Below are positions 29,044 through 40,464 of a stretch of 64,000 bases of DNA, piece by piece. The stretch spans positions 248,001 to 312,000 of the forward strand of contig OZ251234.1 of NCBI GenBank assembly GCA_965240325.2, in the 5' to 3' direction. Every line of letters starts with the position of its first letter. The stretch's first letter is position 1. This stretch comes from Rebecca billardiae RCC1528. Taxonomy: Eukaryota > Haptophyta. Position numbers and translations under genes: made by a program. The notes beneath the pieces are model-generated. The model saw only the letters and a program-made list of their open reading frames with translations, was not told where the DNA came from and did not search any database.

Positions 29044-30897
29044 CAGTGGGCGGGTCTCACTGGGGGACCTGCAAAACAACGGACCGGAGTTTTGGCGAAG
29101 CTTCGGCGGTTGCGCGGCGGACGGCGGCGGCGGCTTCGAAGCCGCCCCCACGAGGAGGCGCGGGCGCTGTGGCGCGAGGCGAATGCAAGTCCGCCGCGTG
29201 AGCCGGCGGGGAAGTGAGCACCACGAGTTGTGAGGCGAACCTGGGCGATTGCGGACGCGCGCAAGCTCAAGGCGCCGCCGAATCGTGGCGACTGGCTCCA
29301 CGACCAGAGGCACAAGCCGGGTGCCCGCGCTGGTGCGCGCTCGCGCGGCGCGCCGACCGTGCGTCCGCGGGGTGCAAAATCGGGCACGGTGGTTCCGCAC
29401 GAGTTTCAATGAGCAACGCGTTCCAGAAGTTCCGCTTGAAAACGCCCGCCGGAAGCGCGGTCACCATACCTGACATCTGCTGCGGCGCCCCTCGCGTCGA
29501 CATCGTGCGGCGCGGCCACCGACTCCGCGCCCGCGCGCAGAATGGGAGGGGCTGGTGCAGGAGCAGATGCAGGACTCGGACGCCGAGGAGAAGTCGAGCG
29601 CCACGTTCCGCACCCACCGCTACGCATACGGCGCTCCTGGGCGAAGACTGCCACTGTGCGGGTGGGCTGTCTCTTCGCGAGCTCTCAGCGTGGAGTCAGC
29701 GATCAAGCTGAGGTTGCAGCGCGGCAACATCGTGCAGGGTGGGCGGGTACCGACGCCGCGCTTCGCACGCCGTCTGCGACGGCATCAAACGCCGCGACCA
29801 CCGCGGCGCCCGGCCAGCGTGGCAGCATCGGGCCTGCTGACGGCGGGCGTGACGGTCGGGCGCGGGCGCGGTGGCATCCCGGGGCGCGGGGGCGAGTGCA
29901 GCAGCGGTGGCGGGCGCGGCTGCTGGCAGAGCGCATCTCGCGACGAGGAGTCACTCGGCGCGCACGTCACGCCGCGCGCGATATCGATTCGTCGCCCGGC
30001 GAGCGCGGCAGCACCGGGCCTGCTGAATGCGGGCGTGACAGCCGGGCGGGCGCCGCAGCGGTCGGGCGCTGCGCCTGCCGCGCTGGCGCGGCACTGTAGC
30101 CGGGGCGGCGCGGTGGCAGACGCCGCGGCGGCGGACGCCGCGGCGGCCGGCGCGACGGCGGGTGGAGCGCATCTCGCGACGAGGAGTTACTCGCCGCGCA
30201 CGTCACGCTGCGCGCATCTTCGAGGGGTCGCCCGGCGAGTGCGGCAGCACCGGGCCGGCTGATGGCGCAGCGACGGCGGTCGCGGCGGCGGCAGCCGGCG
30301 CGGCGGCCGCAGCGGCGGCCGGCTCGGCAGCGGCGGGCGCTGCGGCGGGCGGTGCGCATCTCGCCACAAGAAGACGTTCGGTGCGAACTTCACGCCGCGC
30401 ACACCATCGAGCGGGGTCTGCGGTGCTGCTTCGGCGAGCGCGTCAGCTGCACCTCCGGCCGAGCGACGAGTCGACGCAAACGACAACGCGCGACGCCATC
30501 GAGCTGTTCCGAGCAGTGCCATTCACATTGGCGCTAGTGGCAGCGGTGGGCTGTACACGCTGACGACGCAGCGAGGCGTGAGGTGGTGGTCCACGCCACC
30601 GTCGTACCGCGTCGCCTCGCGCACCCCGAGCGCGCGCGACGAGCTGTACGGGCTCGGAAGCTGACAGCATCCCCGCGCCCGGCGCCGCGACCGCGACCCC
30701 GCGCAGGCCAGGGGCCCTCCCGGAGAGCTGATTTTCGTCCGCGCGCTTTGCTGAAGTCGCGCTGGTGAGCTCAGACGCCGGCGCATACCCCGCCGGCGCT
30801 AGTCTGTCGCACCCCGTTTGTTCCGAGTCGCTGAGACCGCGCCGATCGTCAGATAGTTTTGAATTTCTGCTCCGCCAGTGGGACCAGCCCACTGTAA
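29041..30897. mobile_element. Candidate TIR element inserted in a TA microsatellite
   Basis: The left end TTACAGTGGGCGGGTCTCAC (continuing to 29063) and the right end at 30875-30897 (finishing AGCCCACTGTAA) are 23-bp inverted repeats with two mismatches. TA repeats lie immediately outside both. Ends beginning CAGTG with TA targets recall Tc1/mariner-like elements or TA-targeting miniature elements. The interior, about 1.8 kb, includes partly protein-like stretches (29409 onward, starting MSNAFQKFRLKTPAGSAV) and, at about 29920-30450, three diverged copies of a roughly 200-bp unit beginning GCATCTCGC. No transposase domain was recognised. Each end is itself nearly palindromic, so relative orientation rests mainly on the TTA/TAA tips. 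Confidence 0.5.
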
Positions 30898-30920
30898 TAT
30901 ATATATATATATATATATAT
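30898..30920. repeat. Short TA microsatellite
   Basis: This TA run separates the TIR element from copy 2 of the dispersed repeat. Confidence 0.9.
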
Positions 30921-31386
30921 ATGTCTAGCCGTCCTCGTGAACGCCGACGCCAACTGCTGGCCGAAGGTGGGCACGCCGCCTGGCATGTCGATGCCGAGGC
31001 GGCTGCGTGTGTTCCTACTCAGTGGGATTTACGTGTCCTCATGCCTTGGCGAGCGGCAGCAGATGCGGTGGGCATGCCGCTCGCCAAAGATGTTGGTCGG
31101 TGCACGCGACGCGCCACCCGCGTGCGAGCCGCCGCCGCCGGCGACGCAGGACGAGCTTGGCTGGAGCCATCTCGCACGCCGCGCCTGGCGAAGCAGGCGG
31201 CAGAGGCCGGCGCCGGAAATCGATCTCCTGGGCGGCAGAACAACCCGGACAGACTGTTTGTCCGGGAGCAGCGCCCTTTGAGGCGATGGTCTGGTAGAGG
31301 GCGATGTGGCTGATGAGCGGCGCTGGCGCCCGGCGTTCTTGTCGTCCTCTTAGACAATCAGTTATTGTACCAATAACCCCACATAT
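30921..31386 (+). repeat. Dispersed repeat, copy 2 (long form)
   Basis: The first 165 bp (30921-31085) match 22027-22191 exactly. Then 199 bp are specific to this copy (31086-31284), including an 8-bp-stem hairpin around CCCGGACAGACTGTTTGTCC at 31246. Homology resumes at 31285 and ends with the palindrome GTTATTGTACCAATAAC (31361-31377). Sequence identity implies recent duplication. It lies about 100 bp downstream of the ARM/EF-hand gene's stop codon. Confidence 0.85.
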
Positions 31387-31481
31387 CATGCAGCCGTCAT
31401 CAGGCATCAGCGCAGCAGGCCGCGCGCCGATGCCCGGATGGTCGGGCGCGGATGATAGCGAAGCTGCTGCGCAGCCTGCTA

Positions 31482-34400
31482 CTACACGTTGGTCTTGCTG
31501 CGCAGCTCGAAATCCTTCCTGGAGACCACGCTGTTGATCATCGTCATTTATTCCAAGACCAGGTTCGAGTCGGACCGCGGACGGTTCCAGGAGCCGACGC
31601 AAGCACGAGGACCGATGGCGCGACGGTGCCAGCGTTCGGTGTGCACCAGCACCAGCGCAGCAGGGGACGGGAAAGCACGATGAGCGCTCGGCGCGGGCGC
31701 ATGCAGCGCGGGCGCACGCGATGGCATCGCCGATGGCTCCGTGCAGTGTGGCGCGGCGCGCAGCGCACCCGTCGCCGTTCAGATCGAGCCGCTTGACGAC
31801 AACCTGGAGGCACTTGGCGAGCACCTCGTGCAGCTCGCGCCCCTCCTGCTGTTCGATCTTCACGTCCACGCGCTTGGTGAGCACAAACCACTTGTTGTCG
31901 CCTGGTGTAGCACGCGGAGAAGGGGGAGCGCAGCGTCTTACGGCGGCACTGGCGAGCGGTGCAGCTGCCGCGCGCAGCCACGACTGACCAAGTAGCTCCA
32001 CCACGCCACCCACGCGCGTGCACGCGCGCACCGTCCTTGACGAGCTGGTCGAAGAAGGCCGCGCAGTCCTCCACCTCCTTCTCCGCCATCTCCTCGTCCG
32101 TCGGGAAGTACTTGAATGTTGTAATGCGCGCGAGCGCCTCGCAAAAGTCGAGGTAGGTCATGTGCCGCATCTTGTGCCGCCGGCGCACCTGCGCGCGCGC
32201 GGTGCGCGGTGCGCGCGTCAGCTCGTACCGGTACGAGCCGACGCGCAGTCGTGCGGGGCGCGGCGCGGGCACGGCGCGTACCTCGTCGCTCACAAACATC
32301 TGCGACCAGACGTAGCAGAGGAAGCCCTCGCGCTTGGTGAACGCGTCGTCGAGCATCTCGACGTCGCGCAGGAAGCGCAGCCACTCGCCGAGCGACATGA
32401 GCTCCCCTTGCTTGGAGGTGGGCGCGCGGTCGTACTCGAGCGCCGAGTAGTGCGCAAAGATGGCGCGCAGGCTGGAGCGGTGCCGCTTGTACACGGCCTC
32501 GACGTCGGGCGCGTACAGCTTCCAGTCACGGAAGGTGTTCGGGTCGAGCGTCGCGTACGCGGGCAGGTTGGGCACGATGAACTTGGTCACGAGCCGGCGC
32601 ACCGCGTTGGCCACGTCGCCGGTCGCGCGCGCGCGGCCGGTCCCCGGCCGCTCGCGCTCTCGCTCCTTGATGAACTTCTCGATCGCGATGCGCACGAGCA
32701 CGCCGAAGAACTCGAAGCGCATGAGCGCGCGGTCGGCGTTGAGCGCGTTGAGCATCACGTCCTCCGCGCTCAGCTCGGCGCCCGCCGCCGGCCGCTCCTC
32801 CACGTTCGCGACAATGAAGAGCTTGTCGAGGTCCTTCATCTTGCACCGCGCCGAGTCCTTGTCCGGGATGCGGCACTCGTTGAGGAAGGTCGTGTACGCG
32901 TTCAGGCCCATCACGTAGCCGTCGTGCGACTGGTCGATGGCGCAGTAGTACCGAAAGGCGGAGTAGAGCGTGGTGAGGTGCTCGGTCAGTGCACCCCTGA
33001 TCGCCGCCATCACCTCGTCGCCGCCCTTGTCGTCCTCCGTGTCGATGAGCAGCCGGAAGCGCGCCTGGTTCACGCGCGTCCAGTCGAGCGCAAACGAGCG
33101 CAGGTGCACCTCCTCCAGGTCCCAGTACGAGCGCGAGTCGGAGGTGCGGCGGCGCGGGCGCCACATCGAGCGGTCGAGGTGCCACGACGGGATCTCGGGC
33201 ACCTTGGCCGTCTGCGAGGCCACGCCCACGCGCGCGCGCGCGCGCGCGTGGTAGGGGGTCGGTGGAGCAGCCGAGGGGCGCGCGGCGGGGCGCGTCGCGG
33301 GGCGGCGGCGCACGCCGAGCGCACCTCGGGCGTCTTGAGCTCGATGACGAAGCGCTCGCGCGCGATGAGCTTGAGCGGCGCGCGCGGCACCGTGCCAAAC
33401 CAGACTGCCTCCGCCTCGCCCACCGGCAGCGTGTGCTTGTCCGGCAGCGGCGCGCTCAGGAAGATGAGAGGGACGATGGCCACGTCCGAAGCGGTCGGGC
33501 GCGGCGGCGGCGGCGCGCGCGGCCAGCGGTGGTGCGCGGCGAGCGCGTCCGCGCGCGCGGCGGGCTGGACCTCCGCGGGCTCCTCCTTCGGCTGCGCCAC
33601 GCGCCGGGCGTACCCGACGTGGTACATGCGCTTGCGCGTGCCGTCCGGCAGCTGCACCTCGGCGAGCGAGCCGGGCGGCAGGTAGCGCGTGCCCGGCGCG
33701 GCCGTCCAAGTCACCAGCTGGCCGCGCATGTGCGCGCCAGGCTTGGCGAGCTCGGTGCCCGCGGCGCGCGCCGCCTGGATGGCCTCCTCCGTCTCCGCCT
33801 GGAAGCGCGCGAACCCGCCGACCAGCGGCTGCGTCCCCGGCCCCGTCGGCAGGAACACAAACTTGCGCTCCACCTCGGACGGGTCGAGCGTAAGCTGGTA
33901 CGGCCGCGGCACGCCTCGCCCCATCTCCTCCTCCGACTGCTGCAGCCGCCGCTCGACCTCGGCCATCGCCTCGAGGGGCACGCGGTACTCGGCGAAGCGC
34001 ACCGACTCGACGGGCGGCGCCCAGCGCGGGTGCGCCGGCCTCGGGCCGGCACGCGGGTGGCGGCGAGCGCCGCCGCCGCCGCGCTTGGTGGGGCCGCGCG
34101 GACGCGCGCCGCCGGTGCCGCCCGTCGCGTCACCGTCCGCGCCGACGCCGCCCGGCTCGCCGCCGTGAGCATCCGCGCGCGCCCCGCCGCCATCCGCCCC
34201 GCCGGCGCCGTCAGAGCGCTCGCCCGAGAAGGCCGACGCGGCGGAGCGTGCATCGACCAGCATCGACGTGCGGCGCCGCGCGCCGGACGGGCTGCCGTAC
34301 GCCCACCCGTCCTCGACGCTGCCGCGCCGCTCCACGCTCGCGCGCCGGCTGCCGCCGCCAGCGCTCGCGCGCCGGCTGCCGCCGCCAGCGCTCGCGCGCC

Positions 34401-37400
34401 GGCTGCCGCCGCCAGCGCTACCGGCTGCCGAGGAGGAGCACCGATTGCGGCCGAGCGGCGTGTTGGCGGGCGAGCCGCTCGACACCAGCCGGCCGCGCAA
34501 GGACGGCGAGCCGCCGAGCGCGGCGGAGCTGTTCGCCACGCGCGCGTCGAGGCTCAGGCCCTCGCCGGCCTCGGCTCCGGCGGCCGGCGCGCCCGCGGTG
34601 AGTGCGCCGCCGCGCTCCGCGCTCGGCGTGCGCTCGGGCGGCGGCGCGGGCTCGTGCGCGCCGCCCGCCGCGTGCACGGCCGGCGCCGGCGCCTTCTGCG
34701 GCGCGATCGCGCCGCGCCACAGCTCGCGGAACGGCTGGCGCAGCAGGTGGTCGAGCGAGATGGACGCGTAGGTGGACCCGGTGCGCGGGCTGACCGGAGG
34801 GCTGAGCCACTGCGCAGAGTGGCCGGCGGTGGCGCTGCCGCCGCCGCTCGGGGCGGCGCCCGGCGGGTTGGAGGCGTGGGGCGCGCGCGAGCGCGGCGAG
34901 CCGGCGGCGCGCAGCGCGGGCGGCAGCGCCGCCGACGGCGTGAGTGGTCGCAGCGGCTGCAGCGTCACAGTCTCGAGCTCCGGGCTGCGCCGGTGCACGG
35001 CGCGCGCCGAGTGCCCAGGCCTCGGCGCGCGCCGGCCGTGCGCGACGGTGGGTACGACGGCGGCGCCCGCGGCGGTCGACGCCTGGATCAGCTGCGCGGC
35101 GCGGCGCTGCTCGCGCGACTGCTCGTTGAAGCGCTCCAGCGCGAGCCGGGACTTGCTCGCCGCCGAGAGCGCCTCCGGGTGCTGCAGGGTCGTGGAGGTG
35201 CCGCCGTGCGCGCCAGCGCTCTGCTCCGCGCCGCCGCCGCCGCCGCCGCCGCTCGCGCCGAGCGCGCCGCCGAGCGGCACGGCGAAGGCGTCGACGCCGA
35301 AGCGCGAGATCGAGGTGATCCCGCGCCCGCCGAGCACCTTGGCCGCGCCGCTGCCGCGCGCGCCGCCCGCGTCGGCGCCGAGTGCGCCGCTGAGCGGCGG
35401 GAGCACGCCCGCGCCCGCGCCCGCGTCCGCGTCCCCGCCTGGCGGCGATGGCTGCTCGTGCGAGCCGCCCGCCGCCGCGCTGTCGTGGCCGCCGGGCGGC
35501 GAGAGCAGCCCAAGCGAGTTGGGGTCCGCGTCCGGGAACGTGTCCGTCACCCACTCGATGAAGCGCTCGCGCGCGGGCGCCGGCGGCTCCGACTCCCAGC
35601 TGTGCTCGCGCGCGGGCCGGCGCGCGCGCCGACGAGCGCCGCCGCCCGCGGGCCCGCCGTCCGCGTCGGCGCTCTCGCCGTCTCGCTGCTCGCCCTCCTC
35701 GGCCTCGCTGCCGCTCTCGCCGTCCTCGCCGTCCTCGCCCGACGTGGTCAGCTCGTCGTACTCCGACTGCGAGCAGCCGCCTCCCTCGCCCTCGGCGCCC
35801 GCGCCCGCGCGCGCGCCGTCCGCGCGAGACGGCGCGCGGCGGCGCGCGCGGCGGCGCGCGCGCCGGTCGCTCGCCGGGCCGCTGACGGGCGGCTGGCGCG
35901 CGCCCGCCCACCGCTCCGCCTGCAGCTGCAGCTCGGCGCGGTACATGTACGCGCGCGTGCGCGGGTTGCTCCCGATGTTGGCGAGCGCGCCCGCGGCCAG
36001 CTCGAACGCCAGCGTCGACGCCGGCGCGTGCATCACGGGCAGCAGCGTCCACAGCGCCTTGCGCGCCAGGTAGGTCTGGTTGGAGGGCTCATTCGAGAGG
36101 TTGAGGATGGCCGCCAGCGCCGCCTCCACTGTCTCGAGGGGCAGCAGGTGCGCATCGGCGAGCATGTGCAGCAGCACGCGCGTGCCGCCGATCTCGAGCA
36201 GGCGCGACTTGGTCGAGAGCACCGCCGAGCGGCACAGCCCGCGGCACGCGACGCCGAACAGCTCCGACGCCTCCCATGCAGCCTCGGCCGCGTCGGCGTC
36301 GGCGCGCGCTTGCGCGGGCCGTGCCGCCGCCGCCGCCGCGCCGCCGCCGGCCTCGCCGTGCGCGGCCGCCGCCGGTGCTCCGAGCGTGCCGCGGTGCCGC
36401 GCGCGCAGCACGGACACGTAGAGCTGCTCAAGCGCGGTCTGCAGCCGCGGCTGCAGCTCGGAGCGCGAGCCTGCCGCGGTGAGCGCGCTCGCGGCCAGCA
36501 GCCGCTCCCGCGCGCTGAACGCGTCGGACGAGCCGACTGCTAGCAGCACGCGCGCGGCGCCCAGCTCGATCAGCCGGCCGCCGAGCAGAGGGGAGGCGGT
36601 GAGGAGCGCGAGCGCGCCGATGCCCAGCGTCTGCAGGCCGAGCTCGGCGCGCACGGCGGCGCTCGGCTCGATCGTGCCGTCGTCGCGCAGGTCTGCGCCC
36701 GGTGTGTTTGCAAGCTTGACGCGCGACGGCGCGCCGCCGCCGCCGGCGGCGGCGGAGCGGCGCGCCGCCGCCGTCGGCCGCGGCGCCGTCGCCGACGCGC
36801 GCGCGCCGGCGGCGGCGGCCGCCGCAGCCGCCGCCGCCGCCGCCACGGCGCCGGCGGCGGTGGCGGCTTGCTGCGGCGACGAGCGTGGCGCGCCGCGCGC
36901 GGCGTGCGGAGACGCGCCCGCGCCGGTGCCAGGGCGCGAGGCGGTGCCGCTGGCGGAGACCACGCTGCCCGCGCGGCGCGGCGAGCGCCCGGCACCGCGC
37001 TCCGAGCCGAGCACGCTGCCTGCGCGCGCGCTCGCGCGCCGGCGGCCGCCCGCCGCGCCGATCGCGACGGCCGTGGGCGCGGTCGAGGCGGCGTCGTCGT
37101 CCTCCGGGTTGGCCGTGGAGCTGGGCGTCTGCGCGCGGCCGTGGCCGTACCCAGCGCCATAGCCGTCAGACGCGCGCCGCGCCGCCAGCGCCTCGCCCTT
37201 GCGTGCGATTTCTGCCGAGACGGTCTCTGTCCCGGCGGAGATGGAGCTGAGGAAGGCGCGGTGCGAGGCGCGCGAGTGGTACGTCTCCGCCACGGCGGCG
37301 GCGGCGACGAGCAGCGCCGGCCGCAGCGACTCGTCCGGCTCGGAGTCCGCGCTGTCCAGGTCGGACGCGTCCGAGGGCAGCGCTGAGCCCAGAGCTGAGA

Positions 37401-38256
37401 GGGAGTCGGCCTCGCGCTCGACGGCTGGCCCGGAGATCTGTTCGCGCAGCACGCCGAGCCTGCGCAGCCCCGCGCCGGGGCGGCGGAAGGAGGGCCCGAG
37501 CGAGCTCGCGCCGCCGTCGCCCGCCGCCGCGCCCTCCGCCGCCAGCGCCGAGTCCGGGGCGATCGCGGGGTGCAGTCCTGCCGCCACCAGAGCCAGCAGC
37601 TCGCCCGCGGCCGACGCGAGCCGCGCCGCGTTGCCCGCGTCGCGCGCGAGCAGGCAGAGGGTGGCGAGCGACCAGCGCGCGGCGACGCGCGCCTGCGCGG
37701 CGGTGCCGGGCGAGGGCGCGCCCGCGCGCGCCTCGCCGCCGCCGCCGGCCGCCGCGCCTTCCGCCGTGTCCGCCGTGGGCGCGTCCGCGCCGGATCGCGC
37801 GGGCGCGCGCGCCGCCTCGGCCGCCGCGCGCCCGGGCGAAAGGCGGCCCGAGTCGCCGAGGCCGTCCTCGGTGTCGGTGTCGACGTCGGTGTCCGTCCCG
37901 GCGGCGGCGGGCGCGCCCGCCTCCGCCGCGCCCGCGCCGCCCTCGCCGCCGCCTTCGGGCGCAGCGGGCGGCGCGGCCGCGTGCGGCGCGTGCGGCGCGT
38001 GCGGCGCGTGCGGCGCGTGCGGCGCGGCCTCGCCCTCCCCTCTCTCGAGGTAAGCAAGCAACTGGAGCGAGTAGCGCAGCGTGCCCTGCAGCGCCTCGAC
38101 GGCGCCGAGCTCGCCCGCGACCGCGGCCGCGCCGGAGTCCTCGTCGCGGCACGCGTGCCACAGCATGCACGCGCCGTACGCGCTCGCCTGCAGCGCGCCC
38201 AGCCGCACGTGCACGACGCGCACGGCGGCGGTGAGGGTGGCGAGGGTGGGCACAGG

Positions 38257-38322
<66 letters not shown>

Positions 38323-40433
38323 GTCCGACCCGCCGGTGGGCGCGCTGAGCATCATCAGCACCGCGCACAGCGCGGTGTACGTGCGCGCGCGCGCGCCGCG
38401 CAGCGCGCTCGCGCGCGCGCCGCGCCCCTCGCTCTCCACCGCCACCGCGTCCGCCGTGTCCAGAAGCCGCCCCACCAGCTGCGCCACGCGGTTCACGCCG
38501 CGCTCTGCGGAGAGGGCGGCGTGTTCGGACGGCAGGGCGACGTACGCGGCGAGCGCGGTGGCGAGGGCCTCGGCGAGGCGGCCCGGCGCGACGGCGCTGC
38601 CGAGCTGCGCGCCGCGCGCCGCGCCGCGCCGCCTGCTGTGCCGCCCGCCCGCCGCCCCGCCGCGCCCTCCCGCGCCGCCGCCGCCGCCGTCGTCGTCGTC
38701 ATCGCTATCGTCACTCAGTGCCGCCGCCATGGCGGCCTGATATGCCTGCGGCACGCTGGCGCCGCTCACGGTGGACGGCAGCGCGAGCGTGCGCTCGAGC
38801 ACCTCGAGTAGCACCACGCTCGCCGCGGCCGTGGCCAGCCCCGCGCCGCCCGCCGCCGAGCGCCCGCCGCCGCCGCCCGCGCCGGCGGCGCGCTCGCCGC
38901 GCGCCGCCCTGGGTGTGTTGGGCGGTGCGCTCGGTTCGATCGGCTCGGCTGGCGGCTCGGCGGGTCCGGCCGCGGCGGCGGCGGGCTCGGCGCCGGGGGC
39001 GGCGGCGGCAGCCGTCGGCTCGACCGCGCCCACGCTCGGCCGCGCCGGCTCGGGCATCCCGGCGGAGAGGCCCTCCACCGATTTCTTAATCGCAGCCAGG
39101 TGTCGGGACCGCGCCGGCCTGCCGCCGAGCGCAAAGCTGCCGCTGTCCGCCTCCGCCTCGGCGCCGCCGCTGCCGCCGCCGCCGGCGGCGGTGACGGCGC
39201 GGGAGGAGACGCGCGAGGTGCTGTTCCCCGCGCGCGACGAGGGCCGAGACGTCGTGCCGCTCGTCGTGGTGCCCGCGCCCGCGCCGAACGAGCCGGCGGA
39301 GGACAGACCGGCGGAGCCGCGCGAGAGAGCGCGCGCTTGCGCGCTGCCCGCGGTCGGCGGCCCGGGCAGCGCGCGCGGCGCCGGCGGCAGGGTGGCGAGC
39401 GCCGCGGCGGCGAAGCTGCTCGCGCTGCGGCCGAGGCGGCGGCACGTGTGCAGGTCGGCGATGGGCGCGCGCGGCACGCGCACCCCCCTCATCCCGCCCC
39501 CCGCCGCCGCGGCGTGCACGGCCGCGTCCACGGCCGCGCGCGTCGCGTCGGCCAATGGGAACGCGGCGCCGTGCACCTCACTGCCCAGCTCCAGCACAGC
39601 GATCAGCGCCTCGGTGGCGAGGGCGTTGGGCTCGAGGTGGCGGGAGGCGCTCGCGAGGGTCGCCGCGCTCCACACGCACAGCGTCGCCGCCTCGAGCACG
39701 CGCATCTGCGTGCGCAGCTCCGCGATCGGAGCCGCGACCGCCGCGACGGCAGCCGCGCGCCGCTCGCGCTCGGCGGCGCGCTCGGCGCGCGACGCGGAGG
39801 CGGCAAGGGGCTTCGCGCCGCTCGAGGCGGGCGAGGTGGCTGGCGCGGTGTGCCGCGAGGGCGCGTGCGCGCCCACGCCGCTCGGCGCCGTGCCCGCCGC
39901 CCAGCCCGCGCCGCCCGCGCCGCCCGGCGGCTGCGCGCTCTGCGGCAGCCCGGCGGTCGCTCGCACGGCCGCGGTCGCGACCTCGAGCACGGTCACGCAC
40001 TCGGAGAAGATGGAGGGGAGGTTGCGCAGGAGGCCGAGGGCGGCGCGCTCGATCGCGTCCCGCGCGAGCACCGCCGAGACGCTCATACCGCCCGCCGCCG
40101 CCGCCTGCGAGTACGTCGCACGCAGGCCGCCGCCCTCCGCCGCGCCGCCGGCCGCGCGCGCGGCGCCCTCCTCCGCACTACCCGGCTCCATGTCCGCGCC
40201 GCCGCCCACTCCGGACGAGCCGTCACCGACTCCGGATGAGGCCGGGTCAAGGCCGACCCTCTGCGCGGTCGTGCCTCCGGGCGCGTCCGCCGAGCTCGCG
40301 AGGGTCGCCCCGGCCGCCGTCCCTTTGAAGCTCACCGCCGGCCGCGCGAGCCCCGCGCCTGTGCCGCTGCCCCTGTCTGTGCTGCCGCCGCCGCCGCCGC
40401 TGCCGCCGCCGCCGCCGTCGCCGCCGCCGCCGT

Positions 40434-40464
<31 letters not shown>

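Noticed and set aside
31039-31481. Read-through C-terminus of the ARM/EF-hand gene into the dispersed repeat
   Set aside because: A 37-base last exon with good acceptor, phase and stop gives a cleaner end; the read-through sequence is low complexity and includes repeat DNA.
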